A program made the translations under genes and the position numbers. From Anoplolepis gracilipes (taxonomy: Eukaryota; Arthropoda; Insecta; Hymenoptera; Formicidae), in the NCBI RefSeq assembly GCF_047496725.1, contig NC_132977.1:1769001-1833000 (forward strand): a DNA stretch of 64,000 nt, written 5' to 3'. Below, piece after piece: positions 24,242 through 37,470 of this stretch (positions are counted from its first letter, which is position 1; the number at the start of each line of letters is the position of its first letter). Under the pieces are notes generated by a model that had not been told where the DNA came from, made no database searches, and was given only the letters and a program-made list of their open reading frames with translations.

Positions 24242-24929
24242 GTAATGTTTCTTTTAAGTGCGAACACAAATTGTAACTGAGACGATGTGCTTCTCTCGCG
24301 GCCCTTCTCTCCCCACTCGTAGCTACCCGGGTCCCAGGTCGAGGAATATCTGGCGGATCCGATTTCAAAAGCCATATATATTTGGATCTACGATTATAAG
24401 AGATCTATAGTTGGAGCATATCGCAACTTTGCGATTTCAAGACCTCGACAATGCGCTGCAATTATTCTTGTTTTCATTTTGCACCATCTATTTTATTTTC
24501 TTTATTTTTCTATAAATGAATAATCCGTGTCTAATCATTTATTTAGCTATTTAGCATGACGCGCACACATAATTGTATTTTACAATTATGTAATTTTAGA
24601 TGAAAAATTTTATGACTTGTTTCTTCTCGAAAATAAGCTTTTTATTTAATAAGATAAAATACGCGACATGAAATTGACGTTAATTTTTATAATGCAATGT
24701 CAACAAAAGTCAATTCAGTCTACAGTTAGAGATCGAAATCTCGCAAAACTGTAGCAATAACAATTAATATTGGACATTTGTTTATATCAGGTTTGATGGA
24801 TATAGAATTGCATCGGAATGTATGTATAAAAACTTGCACTATAATATTATACATCCACTTATTTTTGTCAAGCTTTCTCAACGTCAGTGAAAGCGAAAGT
24901 ATTTAAATTGAAGGATAATTAGTTATTGA

Positions 24930-24937
<8 letters not shown>

Positions 24938-24980
<43 letters not shown>
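24938..24980. repeat. (CT)n microsatellite
   Basis: About 21 uninterrupted CT units, preceded by an imperfect ctctcttt stretch. Confidence 0.97.
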
Positions 24981-24983
<3 letters not shown>

Positions 24984-27813
24984 AGACAGTTTCGGAACAC
25001 AGAAGAAATAATTTACCGAAATAATCCTCACAGCTGACTTTAGGACACTCGCGATTACATCTCCCTTATATTCGGCGATGATTTCGTGCGACATTTAACA
25101 CGCGGTGTCCTCGATACGATTCCAAATAATCTTGGCAACTGATCGCCACAAGTCCGGCGATTAAGTCGCGCGTTTTAATGTTACCCACCGGCGTCAGTCG
25201 CTTTCATAACTTAACTGTAGCCTTTCACATTTTATGGTAATTACCATCGCTAAATTATCACCGCGAGCGAAATGAATTTTCGGTACCGAGAGGATTTAAA
25301 GTATGCAAACTTATCACTTTCCATAATGGAGAGATTTAACGTACCCAAGTCACGTTATTAAACCTTCGATGTTCACATGAATTTTAAATATACAGATAGC
25401 GACTGCCCACCGTGATTTTCTTTATCAAATAGTTTCAAGGTATGAAATCTCGAGGTACAAAATTGTAAAAAAATTCGGAATGAAAGAAAAATGTGTGACA
25501 CACGTTCTAATAAAATTAACTAAATTTCTGTTACAAGAAAATTTGAATTTCTGAATCAATAAACATAGAATTCGTTATAAATATGTCAAAATCAATTGAT
25601 TTTATAAACAATTTAATGAACGACGCGCACATTTGAATTCGACCAAAGTGAATCATCGTCATCGTTAAAATCTGATGACGGAGAAGGCGAGAAGCAGGAC
25701 TACGATAAATCTGAAACACGGCGACCGCGATGAATGTTAATCCGCCTCCGTTTATGCGACGTGACGCTTACTACATATGCAAAGAAGGGTCGCGCGCAAC
25801 TACGGAACGGAGTAGATATAAGTAACCATTGGCGCGAATACGTGGACATTTAATCGCGCGTCTTACGCGGACCACACCGAAGACGATACGCCTCGAAGGA
25901 TATCATCGAAACGCGTTATCGCGACCTATTAGACACGCTCGTCTTACGACCTGTCGTAACCGAGTCTACTCTATGTCGCTTTACCGGTTCTCGACTCTCG
26001 ACTTACACTTACTCCTGGGAAGAAAGCAAGAGAAAGAGATATTAAAGATAGAGATGCGAAACGAGTACGAGGGACAAAGAGAGAAGGAAAAACAACGGCG
26101 ACAAGAAGGACCGAGATGGGTCAAGGGTCAGTTTCTTTCGGTATCGTAGTCAGCATCGGTGCTGGGATGAGGCGTCAGGTGTCCTTGACCGTCGACGACG
26201 ATTACGAGAATTCGACGCGTTGAGCGACAGCGATGCCAAGTAAATGATAATGATAATCAATAGTCGGTGTAATAAAATGTCGCCAGTCGTTGTAAAAGTC
26301 TTATGATCTATCCTCTATCCTCTAAAGATACGCTATCGCGAGTAATTACGACACGGATAAAAGAATCTCTCAAGTAATGGACCGCTTTTGCGGGAACGTA
26401 ACGTGGACCTCGATGAGAAGAAATATCGAACCGTTTAGTAGGTATTACGAATAAATCGGAGCCGACGTAACAGGACACAAAATGTTTCGATGAGAATCTG
26501 CAAAATCTTACGTAATCGCTGTGCTCCGCTATGTAGCGTTACGTAAGTTGCACATCGTTCTCTACATCTGGTATACTTTTTTATTCGGTTTTTAAAATTT
26601 TAAATATGTTTCGAAGATGTAATTTCGCGATTATACTCGAGCATAAAAGTAAATTGTAAGAATTTATACATGTACGTGATATGTATGTTATCGAGTATAC
26701 TTCGTATATCAGCAATGTTATAAAAATATGCGCGTGAATGGATAAATAATGATCAACGATGGAAAATTAAATTATTTAGTCACAAATAAAATATATGTTT
26801 CTACATAACAGATTTCTATCGTATTATTAAGAAACGGGAGAAGTCGTAAACTCGCGTAATTTATATAATTACATATATTTGCCTATTGTGCGTGTGCAGA
26901 CCGTTCGATGTCGCCCACAGACACACACCATCCGTCCTGCACATCGTCTATGAATAAACGCGCGCGCGTCTACAGGTGCACGCATACAGAGCGAGAAGCA
27001 TGCATTGAAAAAAGAGAAGACAACCGGTTGTGCTACGCGTACATACAAGATCATAGAGCCTAACTCTCGAAAGCGACCTCTCCGTGACTCCACCGCGAGA
27101 AGATGACATCATGGTTCTCAACTTTGCGTTCACCAAGTCGTCTGTGTAAAAACACGTTGACGGCACCTATTTTATATAAAATGCATACATATCGCGATCA
27201 GAGATGAATTATTATAATAGAAATGTTGCAAAAAAAACAGATAAATATGTATTTTTTATTTTCAAAGTTTTATTTGTTATTTCACTCTCTATGTAAAATA
27301 ATACAAACTATCTTTTATTTTCTCTAATTATTTAACTTTTGTTTCTTTAGAAATGAACAAAAACCATTTTTTTTTTTTTTTTATATATATAGGAATTGTC
27401 TACAATGTTATTAGTATTTAAGCACTCTAGAATCTCTTATCATTTTGTCTTAAATGCCATATCATTTGTCTGAGAATTATCTAAACAACGTAGCACCTAT
27501 ATAACATAATCGATAGATGCGTAAAAGTATTAATTTAGACAAATTATAATAAAATTATTATTAGAAGGGATTATTTTCATTGCTAACGAAGGATTTCCGT
27601 ATGCGATCTCTGTGTCGTAATATCGTATGAATCGTATCGTACAAGGAGAGAAAAAAAATTGAACGCATTCAAAAAGTACGTCTTTTCGCGAAAAAATTAT
27701 TAGCCAAACGAAATTGCTTCGATAAAATCCTCTCTGACCCGATGTCGATGGCAAAGGATTGGCGCGCAAGAAGCAAAGTCTGATTTATGGACCGGTTGCG
27801 AGACGTCCGTCTC

Positions 27814-27852
27814 GTACGTACGTACGTATGTATGTATGTATGTATATATATA
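27814..27852. repeat. (GTAC)n to (GTAT)n to (AT)n compound repeat
   Basis: Three GTAC-type units pass into four GTAT units and then (AT)n, consistent with stepwise C-to-T change inside one tetranucleotide array. Confidence 0.9.
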
Positions 27853-28321
27853 TGCAATATGCATACACGTATGCGAGTTCTCCTTCCGATCGTCGGAATT
27901 CACTCGGGGGAAAGCTCTCGTAGAACGTGATTCCGTTACATGTTGTCGCTTCACTTCCGAGGCAAGGTTCTCCTCGCGATATCCCCCCGGAACCGATCTC
28001 GGTAATGCAATACGTACGCTGCGTAGAATCGATCGACAGACGGATAAGTCGATCGATCGTGATCGGTCGCACGCGATACGTCGAGTCGGTTTAACCGACC
28101 GAAACGTACGGTCTCGTCGCTGCTCTACACGTCGACGATGAATCTCAAAGGCGTTTTTTTACAAGCTTACTTTTTCCCTTGGTTCCGCGCTTCGTCTCGG
28201 CTAGTTTATACTACATTTATCTTTGCTCCGTTCGAACTATTTCTTCTTTCACTCTTCCATACATCTTTCCCGGATTCGCGAAAGTATTCGTTAGTTGCAC
28301 CTCCTTGTCCCGCACGCGTTT

Positions 28322-28326
<5 letters not shown>

Positions 28327-28372
<46 letters not shown>
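28327..28372. repeat. (CT)23 microsatellite
   Basis: An uninterrupted CT tract within a pyrimidine-rich stretch. It is responsible for the overlapping 100-codon Ser/Leu-rich ORFs on the plus strand and the Arg/Glu-rich ones on the minus strand. Confidence 0.97.
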
Positions 28373-28378
<6 letters not shown>

Positions 28379-31300
28379 TTTCCTTTCCTCTGCCTGTATT
28401 ACTTGCCGGCACAAGCCGGAACGTTTACATTAATGTATGAGGTCAATCGTAAAGCTCGATGTGTACATACGTCTGGCGATCGGGGTCTCGAAGCAGCAGC
28501 AGATTTTCTCGTTGAGCAGGCAGGACAAAAAAAGGCCGCGACATGCCGCAACGACGTGTACCCCGATCTAATGCACTCGCCTAGCCGCTCGGGGACGTAA
28601 GGTCTGCGGGCCACCGTGCGCCGCGGACCGCACGGTTGCACCGGGGGCATTATAATGTGAAATCGTGACGAGAGCCCGAGCAACGTTCACTGATTGTCCG
28701 TTTCATTATGCTGATCGCGGTTTCGTCGGTTTAACGCAATTAACATATACGTAGGACGTGTAGGCCGGGGCCTTTCTCCTGGCTCGACGACGCGTCGACG
28801 AACCTGCCACTGGAATGCGAGGAGAGAATTGCAGATATGCAATAACGGTCGTAAAATTATTCTGGAAAACGAATTTAGATGGAGGGAAGTAAAATATTTC
28901 CACACGCAAGTTCGTCGTCGTTAACGATTGGATATTCATCACTCTGACGATAATGAACATCTTTTGTATCGAACAAAACGCGCTATTAACACCGCAACTG
29001 TAATTGTGAAAGGGAATGCGAAAAGTTGCAAAATTTAAATCTTATCATTATAATGTCGCATATTTTCCACACTTGATTCACGCAACGATCAAATTAGCAA
29101 AATTCTGCTTTTAAAAGAAGGCCCGCGTCAATAATCATCTACCTGACGTCCGTTTACAATACGTCTTGTCTTCAGCTTCTCATTATCAACGCGGATAAAG
29201 CGCGCACCGCAGGATACCGGTGTACATTCCTCGGGTTTACTGACTCCGCATTCCTCGATTGACTAACAGACACGAGAGTGTGCAATTCATTACTGAGACA
29301 TGACCATAGGAGATACAGCGCTTTCAAAATTCAGAATATATTTATTGGATTGAGAGACGTCGAATCTCTCGCGGTGCGCTACTGCTTCCAGTTAGCGTTG
29401 CTATAACCCAACACCGAGGGTCGTAAACATGTATACGTGCGGCTTATTAAACGGCCAATGAGATGACATAGTTGCTGGGCGGTCGACGCAATCGCGCAAA
29501 TTTATTCGCGCGTTCGCACGGGCGGTCGGTTAGGTCGGTTAGGTCGGTTGCGTCATCGTCTTCATCGTCGTCGTTCACCGGATCCGAAGATGCGCGGTAC
29601 GCCACGATGTACTATACGGGTTACACATCGCGGACGGGATATATATTTGTGCAAGGTACGTGTATTACCCGCGGAAAGGAGGCCTGTCGGAGAAGAGGTC
29701 GGCCGAGAGGTCGTCCGGTAAATTGGTCGCCGTAGCGTTACCGTTGATCTACGGCAACAAGACGCGATAGTTATGGAAAGGTTACCGTGGAGCGCTCGAT
29801 AAAGCGTCGCGCTGCCTGTCCCCGAGAATCCGCGACGGCGGGGAACGAATCGTAAATCGCGGAATCGCAACCGCTCGTTGCGGAGACGAGAGAAAAAAAA
29901 AACCAAAGAACACCTACCTACCTACCTTTCTTCTACCTGCATCGGTCCAGCGAGTGCACGAGACCTGCATCGTCTCCTGCGCGCCTGTACAACGCGTACC
30001 ATACCGTTTCCGTTTTCCTTTCCTCCGGGTTCGGTTATGATGCAGGTACAACTCCTAATTCTATAATGTATGCATACCTTAACACACATTCGCTACCTTT
30101 CGTTTCCGGAATGTCTACAAACAGGAAATTATATTTCCTTCTCTATCTTACGCTCTCTCTTAATATTTTCTATTTGTGCGAAACAAATTTTAATTTTAAA
30201 CCTGCTGCTACCATATTTTCAATAAAGTTTCAAAATGCGAACGGAAAATTGCATAGGAAATTTGATAGAAACTGTATGAAACAATCCACATATGTATATC
30301 GAGACAGATTACATAACACAATAATAATAGGATAAGTTACATTTGAACTTTATTTTCTATAGAATTAAGACAGCAAGATTATATATGTTGCAATCATCTC
30401 TCTCTCTCTCTCTCTCTACGCGATAAACTTGACGCAACGTACTCCAATTCCTTACATTCTAACCGTGAGAAAATCTTTTGTTTAATAAGTGTTTTGCTCG
30501 TCTCTTCTTCTCTCGTCTTTCCATCTCGTTCGTCCTGACCAGATCGACTTTCCGGCTTTACACCCACGCTCGTGTCATCGATATATCACGCGATATATCA
30601 CGCGAACGCATCCAAACGATTCTGTACGAGTGTACGTACATAAGTACGACGAATTTGGCCTCGGGCCGAAGATTCCGCGATGTTCTCGATTTACGAGAGA
30701 ACGGGCAGTCCTTTTTTGGGTGAGAGTGGAGAACGCGCGGGAAAGAGGTACGACGTGTGTAAAGAGACTGTAGAGTGTTTTAAATTTATACGTAAAATAA
30801 ATTTTCCAAGTCAGATTGGATGAGCATATCATTTCAGCGAACTTTATTGGCTCAAAGTGAAATGAAGACGGAAGTACTATAGGGGATACCTCTCTTTGCG
30901 AGGTACTCTATACCTTTATTATAATCTAAAAGACTCTCTCTGTTCTTCATCATGCATGTGAATTCGAGCTCACGCAAAATACAATGAAGCACGAGCTTCA
31001 ATGGACACAATAATAGCGCTCTTGTGACATCTTGAACTTTGCAAACGTAAAACGTATAATGAATGATTCTCTCTCATTCTCTTCGTATACATGACGAGGA
31101 ATATTTTATTTTCGCGTTGTAAAAAAGAGGCTCGATGCGTAATCGTTTTCGCATTTATCTGTCGTATATTGACGCCGAATTTGTGCAGTAATATACGATC
31201 GCGTAATCTCGCGCGGGTCAACTGCGTTGCGTGGGAGTCGACACGATTATTGGATACAAACGGGGCAACTGTATTTCCACACCGAATCGTGTCATACTGT

Positions 31301-31938
31301 GGTTGTGCCGCCGACGCATTCACGGAGCCCTTGATTCTCGAATCTTGCGTCACTGTCAACGTTTCGAAAAGTTCTTAGAAAGCGTGAGTAACATGTAACG
31401 ATGAATAAAACAAGAAAATGAGTGAACGGAAGACAGTGTTCTCTCTCGCGAGCAGGATATACATATGTATATATGTAACTATAACACACGGTCTGTCAAA
31501 GTAGCACTTGCAGCGTAAAGTAATTACCAATGCTATGACGTACAATATACTAAATTTCAACTTGTTTATAAAATGTATGAGTCGTATATTTAGCACCGAA
31601 ATTTTCATGGCAGAATAATGAGATATTCTCAAACGTGAGCCGGTTTATCTAGCAACTATCACACCTTTGCGCGGCCATTCTCGTTGGAAAAGCTCTTGAA
31701 TAAACTCAAGCTGTTCCATTCGAGCAGCATGTACCGGTGAGCAAACAACGATCGAATGCCTGCAGCAAGAAGAGCGAGGCAATATCGAGGCATCGTCGTA
31801 GACCTACGCCTATTCCGGATGCGATCGGATCGGGACGCCATTAATAACGACGCACTTACCGATCCCATGGCAGGTGGTAGACCGCATGAAAGTCACGACC
31901 TGACATTTGCCTGGCTCGGTTGCCCGCGCCCGATCGCA
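28373..31938. other. Noncoding stretch, no gene recognised
   Basis: Mixed composition. A nonamer repeat GGTCGGTTA occurs at 29524-29549 (2.9 copies), a 12-mer direct repeat cgatatatcacg at 30579-30602 (two copies), (ACCT)n at 29911-29927 and (CT)10 at 30397-30417. A GTGCAAG|GTACGT donor-like site at about 29656 follows an open stretch, but no matching acceptor was found. ORFs to 129 codons lie on both strands and are unrecognised. Confidence 0.55.
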
Positions 31939-31958
31939 CGCGCGCGCGCGCGCGCGCG
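31939..31958. repeat. (CG)10 tract
   Basis: Ten CG units; a second run lies at 32068-32082. Alternating CG is the classic Z-DNA-forming sequence. Confidence 0.95.
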
Positions 31959-33516
31959 TCTCGTCGAGGGAGCCGATCGCGATGCGATTTTTGCGCGCGT
32001 CAGCAAGAGAGAAGCGAGAGAGCAATTTCAAGTGTAACGACTATCGCCACCACCGATGCACCGATCTCGCGCGCGCGCGCGCTGCGTACCTTCGCTTTCT
32101 CTCCCCACTCGTCTCCTCTCTGATCTCTCCCTCCTAGCCCTAATCGCCTTTTCACTTTCAACAACGTATCGACCTCTCCATATTTTCTCGAGAATTATTG
32201 CCTGATGTTTCGAAGCGTCACGCGTACTCGAATTTTATCACGACACTTACGATATACCCAAGAACTCTGAAGCTTGGCAAATTTTTTATAATAAATACCA
32301 GAGCCCATAATAATATTTTAATAACGTAATTTACATTTATATAGTTTTTACATTATTCAAATATTTTTTCGTAGCCTTAAACTCGTCTTCGAGAATTATT
32401 CACATATCGCGGCACGCATAAATTTCTATAAAACCGTGTGATATTTTCTTTATGATATCACCTTTACGACGTTACGTATTATCGTCGTGTTTCATAGTTT
32501 AATGGATCACGGGATGCACGCAGAGATATCCTGAGGCGCGCGTTTACATATCTCTCGGGACGGAGAGAAGTCGAGGACAAGGCGTATCATGGACGAACGA
32601 CAGCGGGTGGTGGTGCGTATCGAGAACGTTCGCGTGCTCCGAATGACCTCCGAGTGATTTTACAAGTTCGCTCTTCCTCCTGGCAACTAGTACCCGCCTT
32701 TTCCCGCTGCTTTGAATCTGAGCCCATTAAACAGGCGAGAGGAACGATCGAGGTGAAAGAGCAGGGATAGATGGAAACATGCTCGCGCGAGAGAGAGTCG
32801 TCCGCTCCTCTCTTAGAACAATCGCTTCCTTTCGTTTCATCAAGTCGATCGGAGAGCACTAGCCATAGGCGACGTTACACGCACACATACATGTGCCTTT
32901 ACAGTGTTTCAGTCTATAATATCCGTGACGCTCTGCACACGGAGAGACAACAATGCCCGTGGCTGGTACATTGGAATTAATCACATGCAGAAACAGAAAT
33001 GTGAAGCAAAGTCTTGTACAATAATAACTACATTTCTATATCTGTTCTTTGTAACACACATTTAGCATTATCTGTTTTAAAAAGCTCCAAACGTAAATTG
33101 TCTTTCTTCATATGTTACATCTGCGACATGTTAAAAAGTTGTTAATTAGTATTAATTTATTATATATGAATTCTTCGCAAAACACTGTGCTTTGGTGGAA
33201 TGATTTTATTGCCTTTGTAACCACATGATGCAGTGTGTTCTCTTATGATAATATATCGATGTAATGTGCCTTTTTTAAAGTTCTTTCTGTTCTTTTTGAT
33301 AATATTGAGTATTTAAACGACCATACATTGTATTAATAACGTGATGCATTAATATTATATTAATAAATCGTATTAATTGCCACGTGTCCGCACTCGTTGA
33401 CGTTGTTACCAATATTGGAACGTTTTATAGTTAAAACTTTTCATTATATGTCAGCAAGCGGTCTTATCTGTTAATTTCGTAAAGAAAAATTAAAATAAAA
33501 ATTACATGTAAAGACC

Positions 33517-33552
33517 ATTACATCATACATCATAAAAGATGTGTGATGTAAT
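33517..33552. repeat. 15-bp inverted repeat, one G-T pair
   Basis: ATTACATCATACATC and GATGTGTGATGTAAT pair over 15 bp with one wobble, around a six-base loop (33532-33537). The site is isolated in AT-rich DNA. The stem is shorter than a normal animal pre-miRNA stem. Confidence 0.85.
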
Positions 33553-35227
33553 AGTCGGAATAGTGTGAAAGATAGAACGTAATTTAATGCAAAAAATAAA
33601 AGGCGATCCCTGAAGATTTGAAGATGCTTAATACATAACAGATTTTCGAATGTTTATTTCTATAGTATTCTTAAGACTTAAGATATTTCTCTAATCTCGG
33701 TACTAACACGTCACAAATTTCTCTTTCATATTAATATTTTATTGGTTCTTTGCCAGTTGTAATATATGCATATCGCTCGATTGGTTTTATAATATTATCT
33801 ATATTTGCCAGAAATGGGTAATGGGCACGTCGATGTGAAACGTCAGTAGAGGTCTTTACGACGATGTTGACCTTTACGCATTTTTGGCAATTAGCAGAGA
33901 GAGGAATGGACCCGCATAACGCTCGTCGGTCCAAGTAAATTACCGCGGTAGATTGCGAGCACAGGTAACGCGATGGCACAAGATTCTTGTTTTTTTCATT
34001 TGCGGGCCGAATTGTCGTGGTAAAGAAATTCGTTCGCTATGCGCGACAGATTTTCGCGGTCAAGAAGAAGCTGACCGAAGACGCGACGCGACGCGACGGT
34101 GAGCTCGTCCTTCGATTTACGAGCCAATAAACCCCTCCGTCGAATCGTCTTTACGACTCGAGAACGTAAGAGCGATTGCCTCGTGTCTCTTATCGGAGGA
34201 ATATTAATGAAGGTCACGTACGAAGTGTGCTTCTCCGATTTCGCATTCGTCGTTGAATTATCGTTAAATCGGTATCTCGATCTCTGCGATTGCGTCTCGA
34301 TCTCTGTTTTAAATATCAATATATATGTATAGACAATCTGGTTATTATTATTTATTAGGATTTGTAAATGCATACATGCCTTTTAGATAATTTATAATTT
34401 ATTTATGTCAGCAATGCTTCCTCATTATTATAAATATTGAGACTTTTAGAGATAGTAAGGCAAAGAATTTATGTATTTTTTTCTCGAAGATCTTTTATAG
34501 ACTTTCAGAAATATATGTATATCAGAGATAAGCATTATTGAAAAGCAATAGCGCATTCATGGTAGCATATCGAATCGCATACAAGGGCGACTTTGTGTCA
34601 CATATCGTAATCTTTCATTCCCGATGATCGCATGCGTAACGATGCGTATAACGATCGTCCCTGTGCAAACAACTTTTGCAATAATTATCTTGTCGACATA
34701 CCGTGCACGTGGCCTTGTACGGAAAAGGTGCTACACACGATTCTTCTCTCTCCTTAGCAGATTATTTTTCAATGGCTTGCGTGAAGCACATCTCCACAGA
34801 TCTCGATTTTCGTTGACACATTATTCATGGAAAGATTATGAACTTTCTCACAATTTTTAGAAAAACGCTAGAAAAAATAAAATGGAGAATTTAGCGAGAT
34901 AAGAAAAGAATGAAAGATGCTCTATTATATTTGAATTATATAGTCAAAATCAAAACATTGAATGGAACAGTAGAAAGAGTCTCTAACACTTTCAAGGCCG
35001 TAAGGTAGTTAACCGATCAAAGCTCGGATCTCGCCGTGCATAACAATTAAGAACGGCGACTTCCGTCGATGACTAATTGAAGAACATGGCGACGCGTCGT
35101 CATCGATGCAATACGTTTATTACACTCCAGCAGCTGTGACTGCATCCTCGATGCCGAATATGGAATTCGCGTTAAAATTAAAACGCTCGTTCGCTGATTA
35201 ATTCTGCACTCGTGTCTTTCTTACATC

Positions 35228-35253
35228 AGAGAGAGAGAGAGAGAGAGAGAGAG
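35228..35253. repeat. (GA)13 microsatellite
   Basis: Uninterrupted GA units in AT-rich DNA. Confidence 0.95.
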
Positions 35254-37174
35254 TAAATCCTTAATCTCAAGAAGGAATTCGCAAAATGTCACACTAAAAA
35301 AGTAGTAAAGATAGATATTACCATTTGGGATTAATTTTAGGAGCCGCGTGGTCGTGCGCCGCGCCTTTTATTAACTTTAAGATTGAGTTTATGACGCGCG
35401 TTGTGTTATTAAACCGCGATCTAGTCTCGCGTATCATTTCACATATGAAGCAAAACGAGACGATCGTTTAAGTCGCATTAAAACGAACGAGCTGATAGTG
35501 GTGTGATGGGCGAAATGACGGTTGTCGTGAGTATCGAGTTCTCTCCCGGTCGGTTGGCACGTGCTCTTGCACTTCCTGCGAGATCGCACACGAGACACTT
35601 GGACGTCATCGGTATACTCCCACGCGTGGAGATACCGGCGTGCACGTACATACGTGAGATCGTGCGTGCAACGGATGAGTGCGTATGGTAATGACAGGCC
35701 GAGAAACGCCGGCGAGGCGCCAGCGGAAGCCCTCGGGCGATGCAGCCACCGATATATAGATTCTCTCCTTGAAAGTTGCCGAGATACGAGCTTAAGTACA
35801 CGGCAATTTTGCGGCAGGGTGACTTTATTAGCCGTTGAATCCGGGTGAAAAGATTGAATATTTAGCACAAGCGATAAGGGACCTTCTTCATTAACGTTTC
35901 CTTACAATTAGATAACGTATCAAATCGTGTCATCTTGCACCAAGTAAAATATTTTACTAAAGTTTGGTATTATATACGTTAAATAAATTTGTAACATATA
36001 TCACATTAATTACCCATGATTCAATATAATATATTTAACAGAGAATAATTTTAATTTCCTCCAAGATTCATGTATATCAAAAATAATAAGTGGTTTTATA
36101 ATATAAAATTGAGATAATTTATATTGTCTGAATAATTTGATAAATATTCTCTATAAAATCAGACAAACATTTGACAGCACTAAAACCCGATAGCAAATTA
36201 TCACGATAAAATATAATCATAATAAAATATTGAAGGTATTACGACGAGAGATAAAGTGATTGGCGCCGAGTGAAATGCGTCAATTAGAAAAACGTAACCG
36301 GACGGTTACACGACTGGAAATTAAGATTTTTTTACCACCAGCGAACCTCATATCCGTTGGCGCTTTACTCGCGATTGAATTGATATACCGCGGGAAGTTA
36401 ACACCTACGCCTCGCGATTTTACGAGCGAACTATATTTCGCGCTGTACTCGTGTAGCGTATCATTCTTTTCTTTCCTTTACAATATTGGAGAACGATATC
36501 GGTCAAAGTATCAAGACTGTATCGTGTTTCACGGCTGTCCGTTCTTTCTTCATAGCACTTGCTCTCTACGCGCGAGTGATATTCAATTTACACCCACGAG
36601 GAAACATAAACTCAGCGAGAGAGTTCAGCGCATCGATTAGTTTGGTTCTGCCGTTGTTTGATTTATCGATATCATTGTCTCGCAAAAATCGTCGCGATTT
36701 GGTTATCTAGTGTGAGGATTTACGGTATGTTTAAACCTTTATAAGCTATGCGCGGGGAGTGCACCAGGAAGAGATGAGAGGGAAAGAGTAATGGTAAGGA
36801 GACTCGCTCGCGTCGGTGCAAACTGTACCTGTATTATATGCCCGGGGCATCGCGGTAATGCCAACTTCACGAGTTCGCAGCCATAAAATCGTGAATTATT
36901 AACACTAATATGTAACACCGTGCCATGTCGGTACAATCGCGTCGCAAAATCAAAATTAAACGCGTCCGCTTCAGCCGCTATTATATACAATATTATCTGT
37001 AAAATGTATTCCGCCAGACTCTTGGCAGCTAGCTACTTGTGGCACTCGACTAAAGAGTCATTTGCGAAACCAGAAAACTATCTTTAGAACGCCCGTAAAG
37101 CGGCCATTGCACGTTCAAACTATTAACTCAGAGGTAGGAAATTTTTTTATAGATGAGAATATTGTATCTACTCC

Positions 37175-37183
<9 letters not shown>

Positions 37184-37234
<51 letters not shown>
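37184..37234. repeat. (CT)25 microsatellite
   Basis: Uninterrupted CT tract preceded by imperfect ctcctctctctcc. Confidence 0.97.
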
Positions 37235-37236
<2 letters not shown>

Positions 37237-37440
37237 CACACACGACATACATACGCTCGTTGATTAAGTATCGTTTATTTTAATGTCTATTGAGAGATCG
37301 CTAATATCTCGCAAGTTATCTAGAACGCCTGGAGAACAAGGAATCGTAAATTCACGCGGTACCAATTACGTGTGGGAACCGTCGCGGCGAAATGTCGTCG
37401 CGTTGACGTCTACGGCGCGCGATGTTAATTTGGAGTATAT

Positions 37441-37470
37441 TCCCTATATATGTGTATGCATATATAGGGA
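37441..37470. repeat. Perfect 12-bp inverted repeat
   Basis: TCCCTATATATG and CATATATAGGGA are exact reverse complements around a six-base spacer (tgtatg). Confidence 0.85.

Larger units (their letters stand above)
24242..28325. other. Noncoding stretch, no gene accepted
   Basis: AT-rich with some CpG patches. A purine-rich segment at about 26010-26135 reads, in one plus frame, as a charged helix-like peptide (motif KEILKIEMRNEYEG). In another frame it reads as a different open peptide up to TGA at about 26221. Neither has a good donor in frame, so I do not call an exon. A (GTAC)n/(GTAT)n tract lies at 27814-27852 and a poly-T run at 27367-27382. Confidence 0.5.

Noticed and set aside
26886..26896. 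Eleven-base match to the start of miR-210
   Set aside because: The match ends after ttgtgcgtgtg, and no hairpin partner arm is visible nearby. This microRNA is otherwise strongly conserved.
28690..28698. tgattgtcc, seed of miR-219
   Set aside because: Nine bases only, with no precursor-like fold.
29524..29549. ggttagg-like repeats resembling insect telomeric TTAGG
   Set aside because: The true unit is the nonamer GGTCGGTTA with three copies, not pentameric TTAGG.
35434..35868. 144-codon minus-strand ORF
   Set aside because: Three other ORFs overlap it on both strands, and it has no domain or splice support.
36699..36710. ttggttatctag, core of miR-9
   Set aside because: The 5' end and the 3' half differ and no star-arm complement lies nearby.
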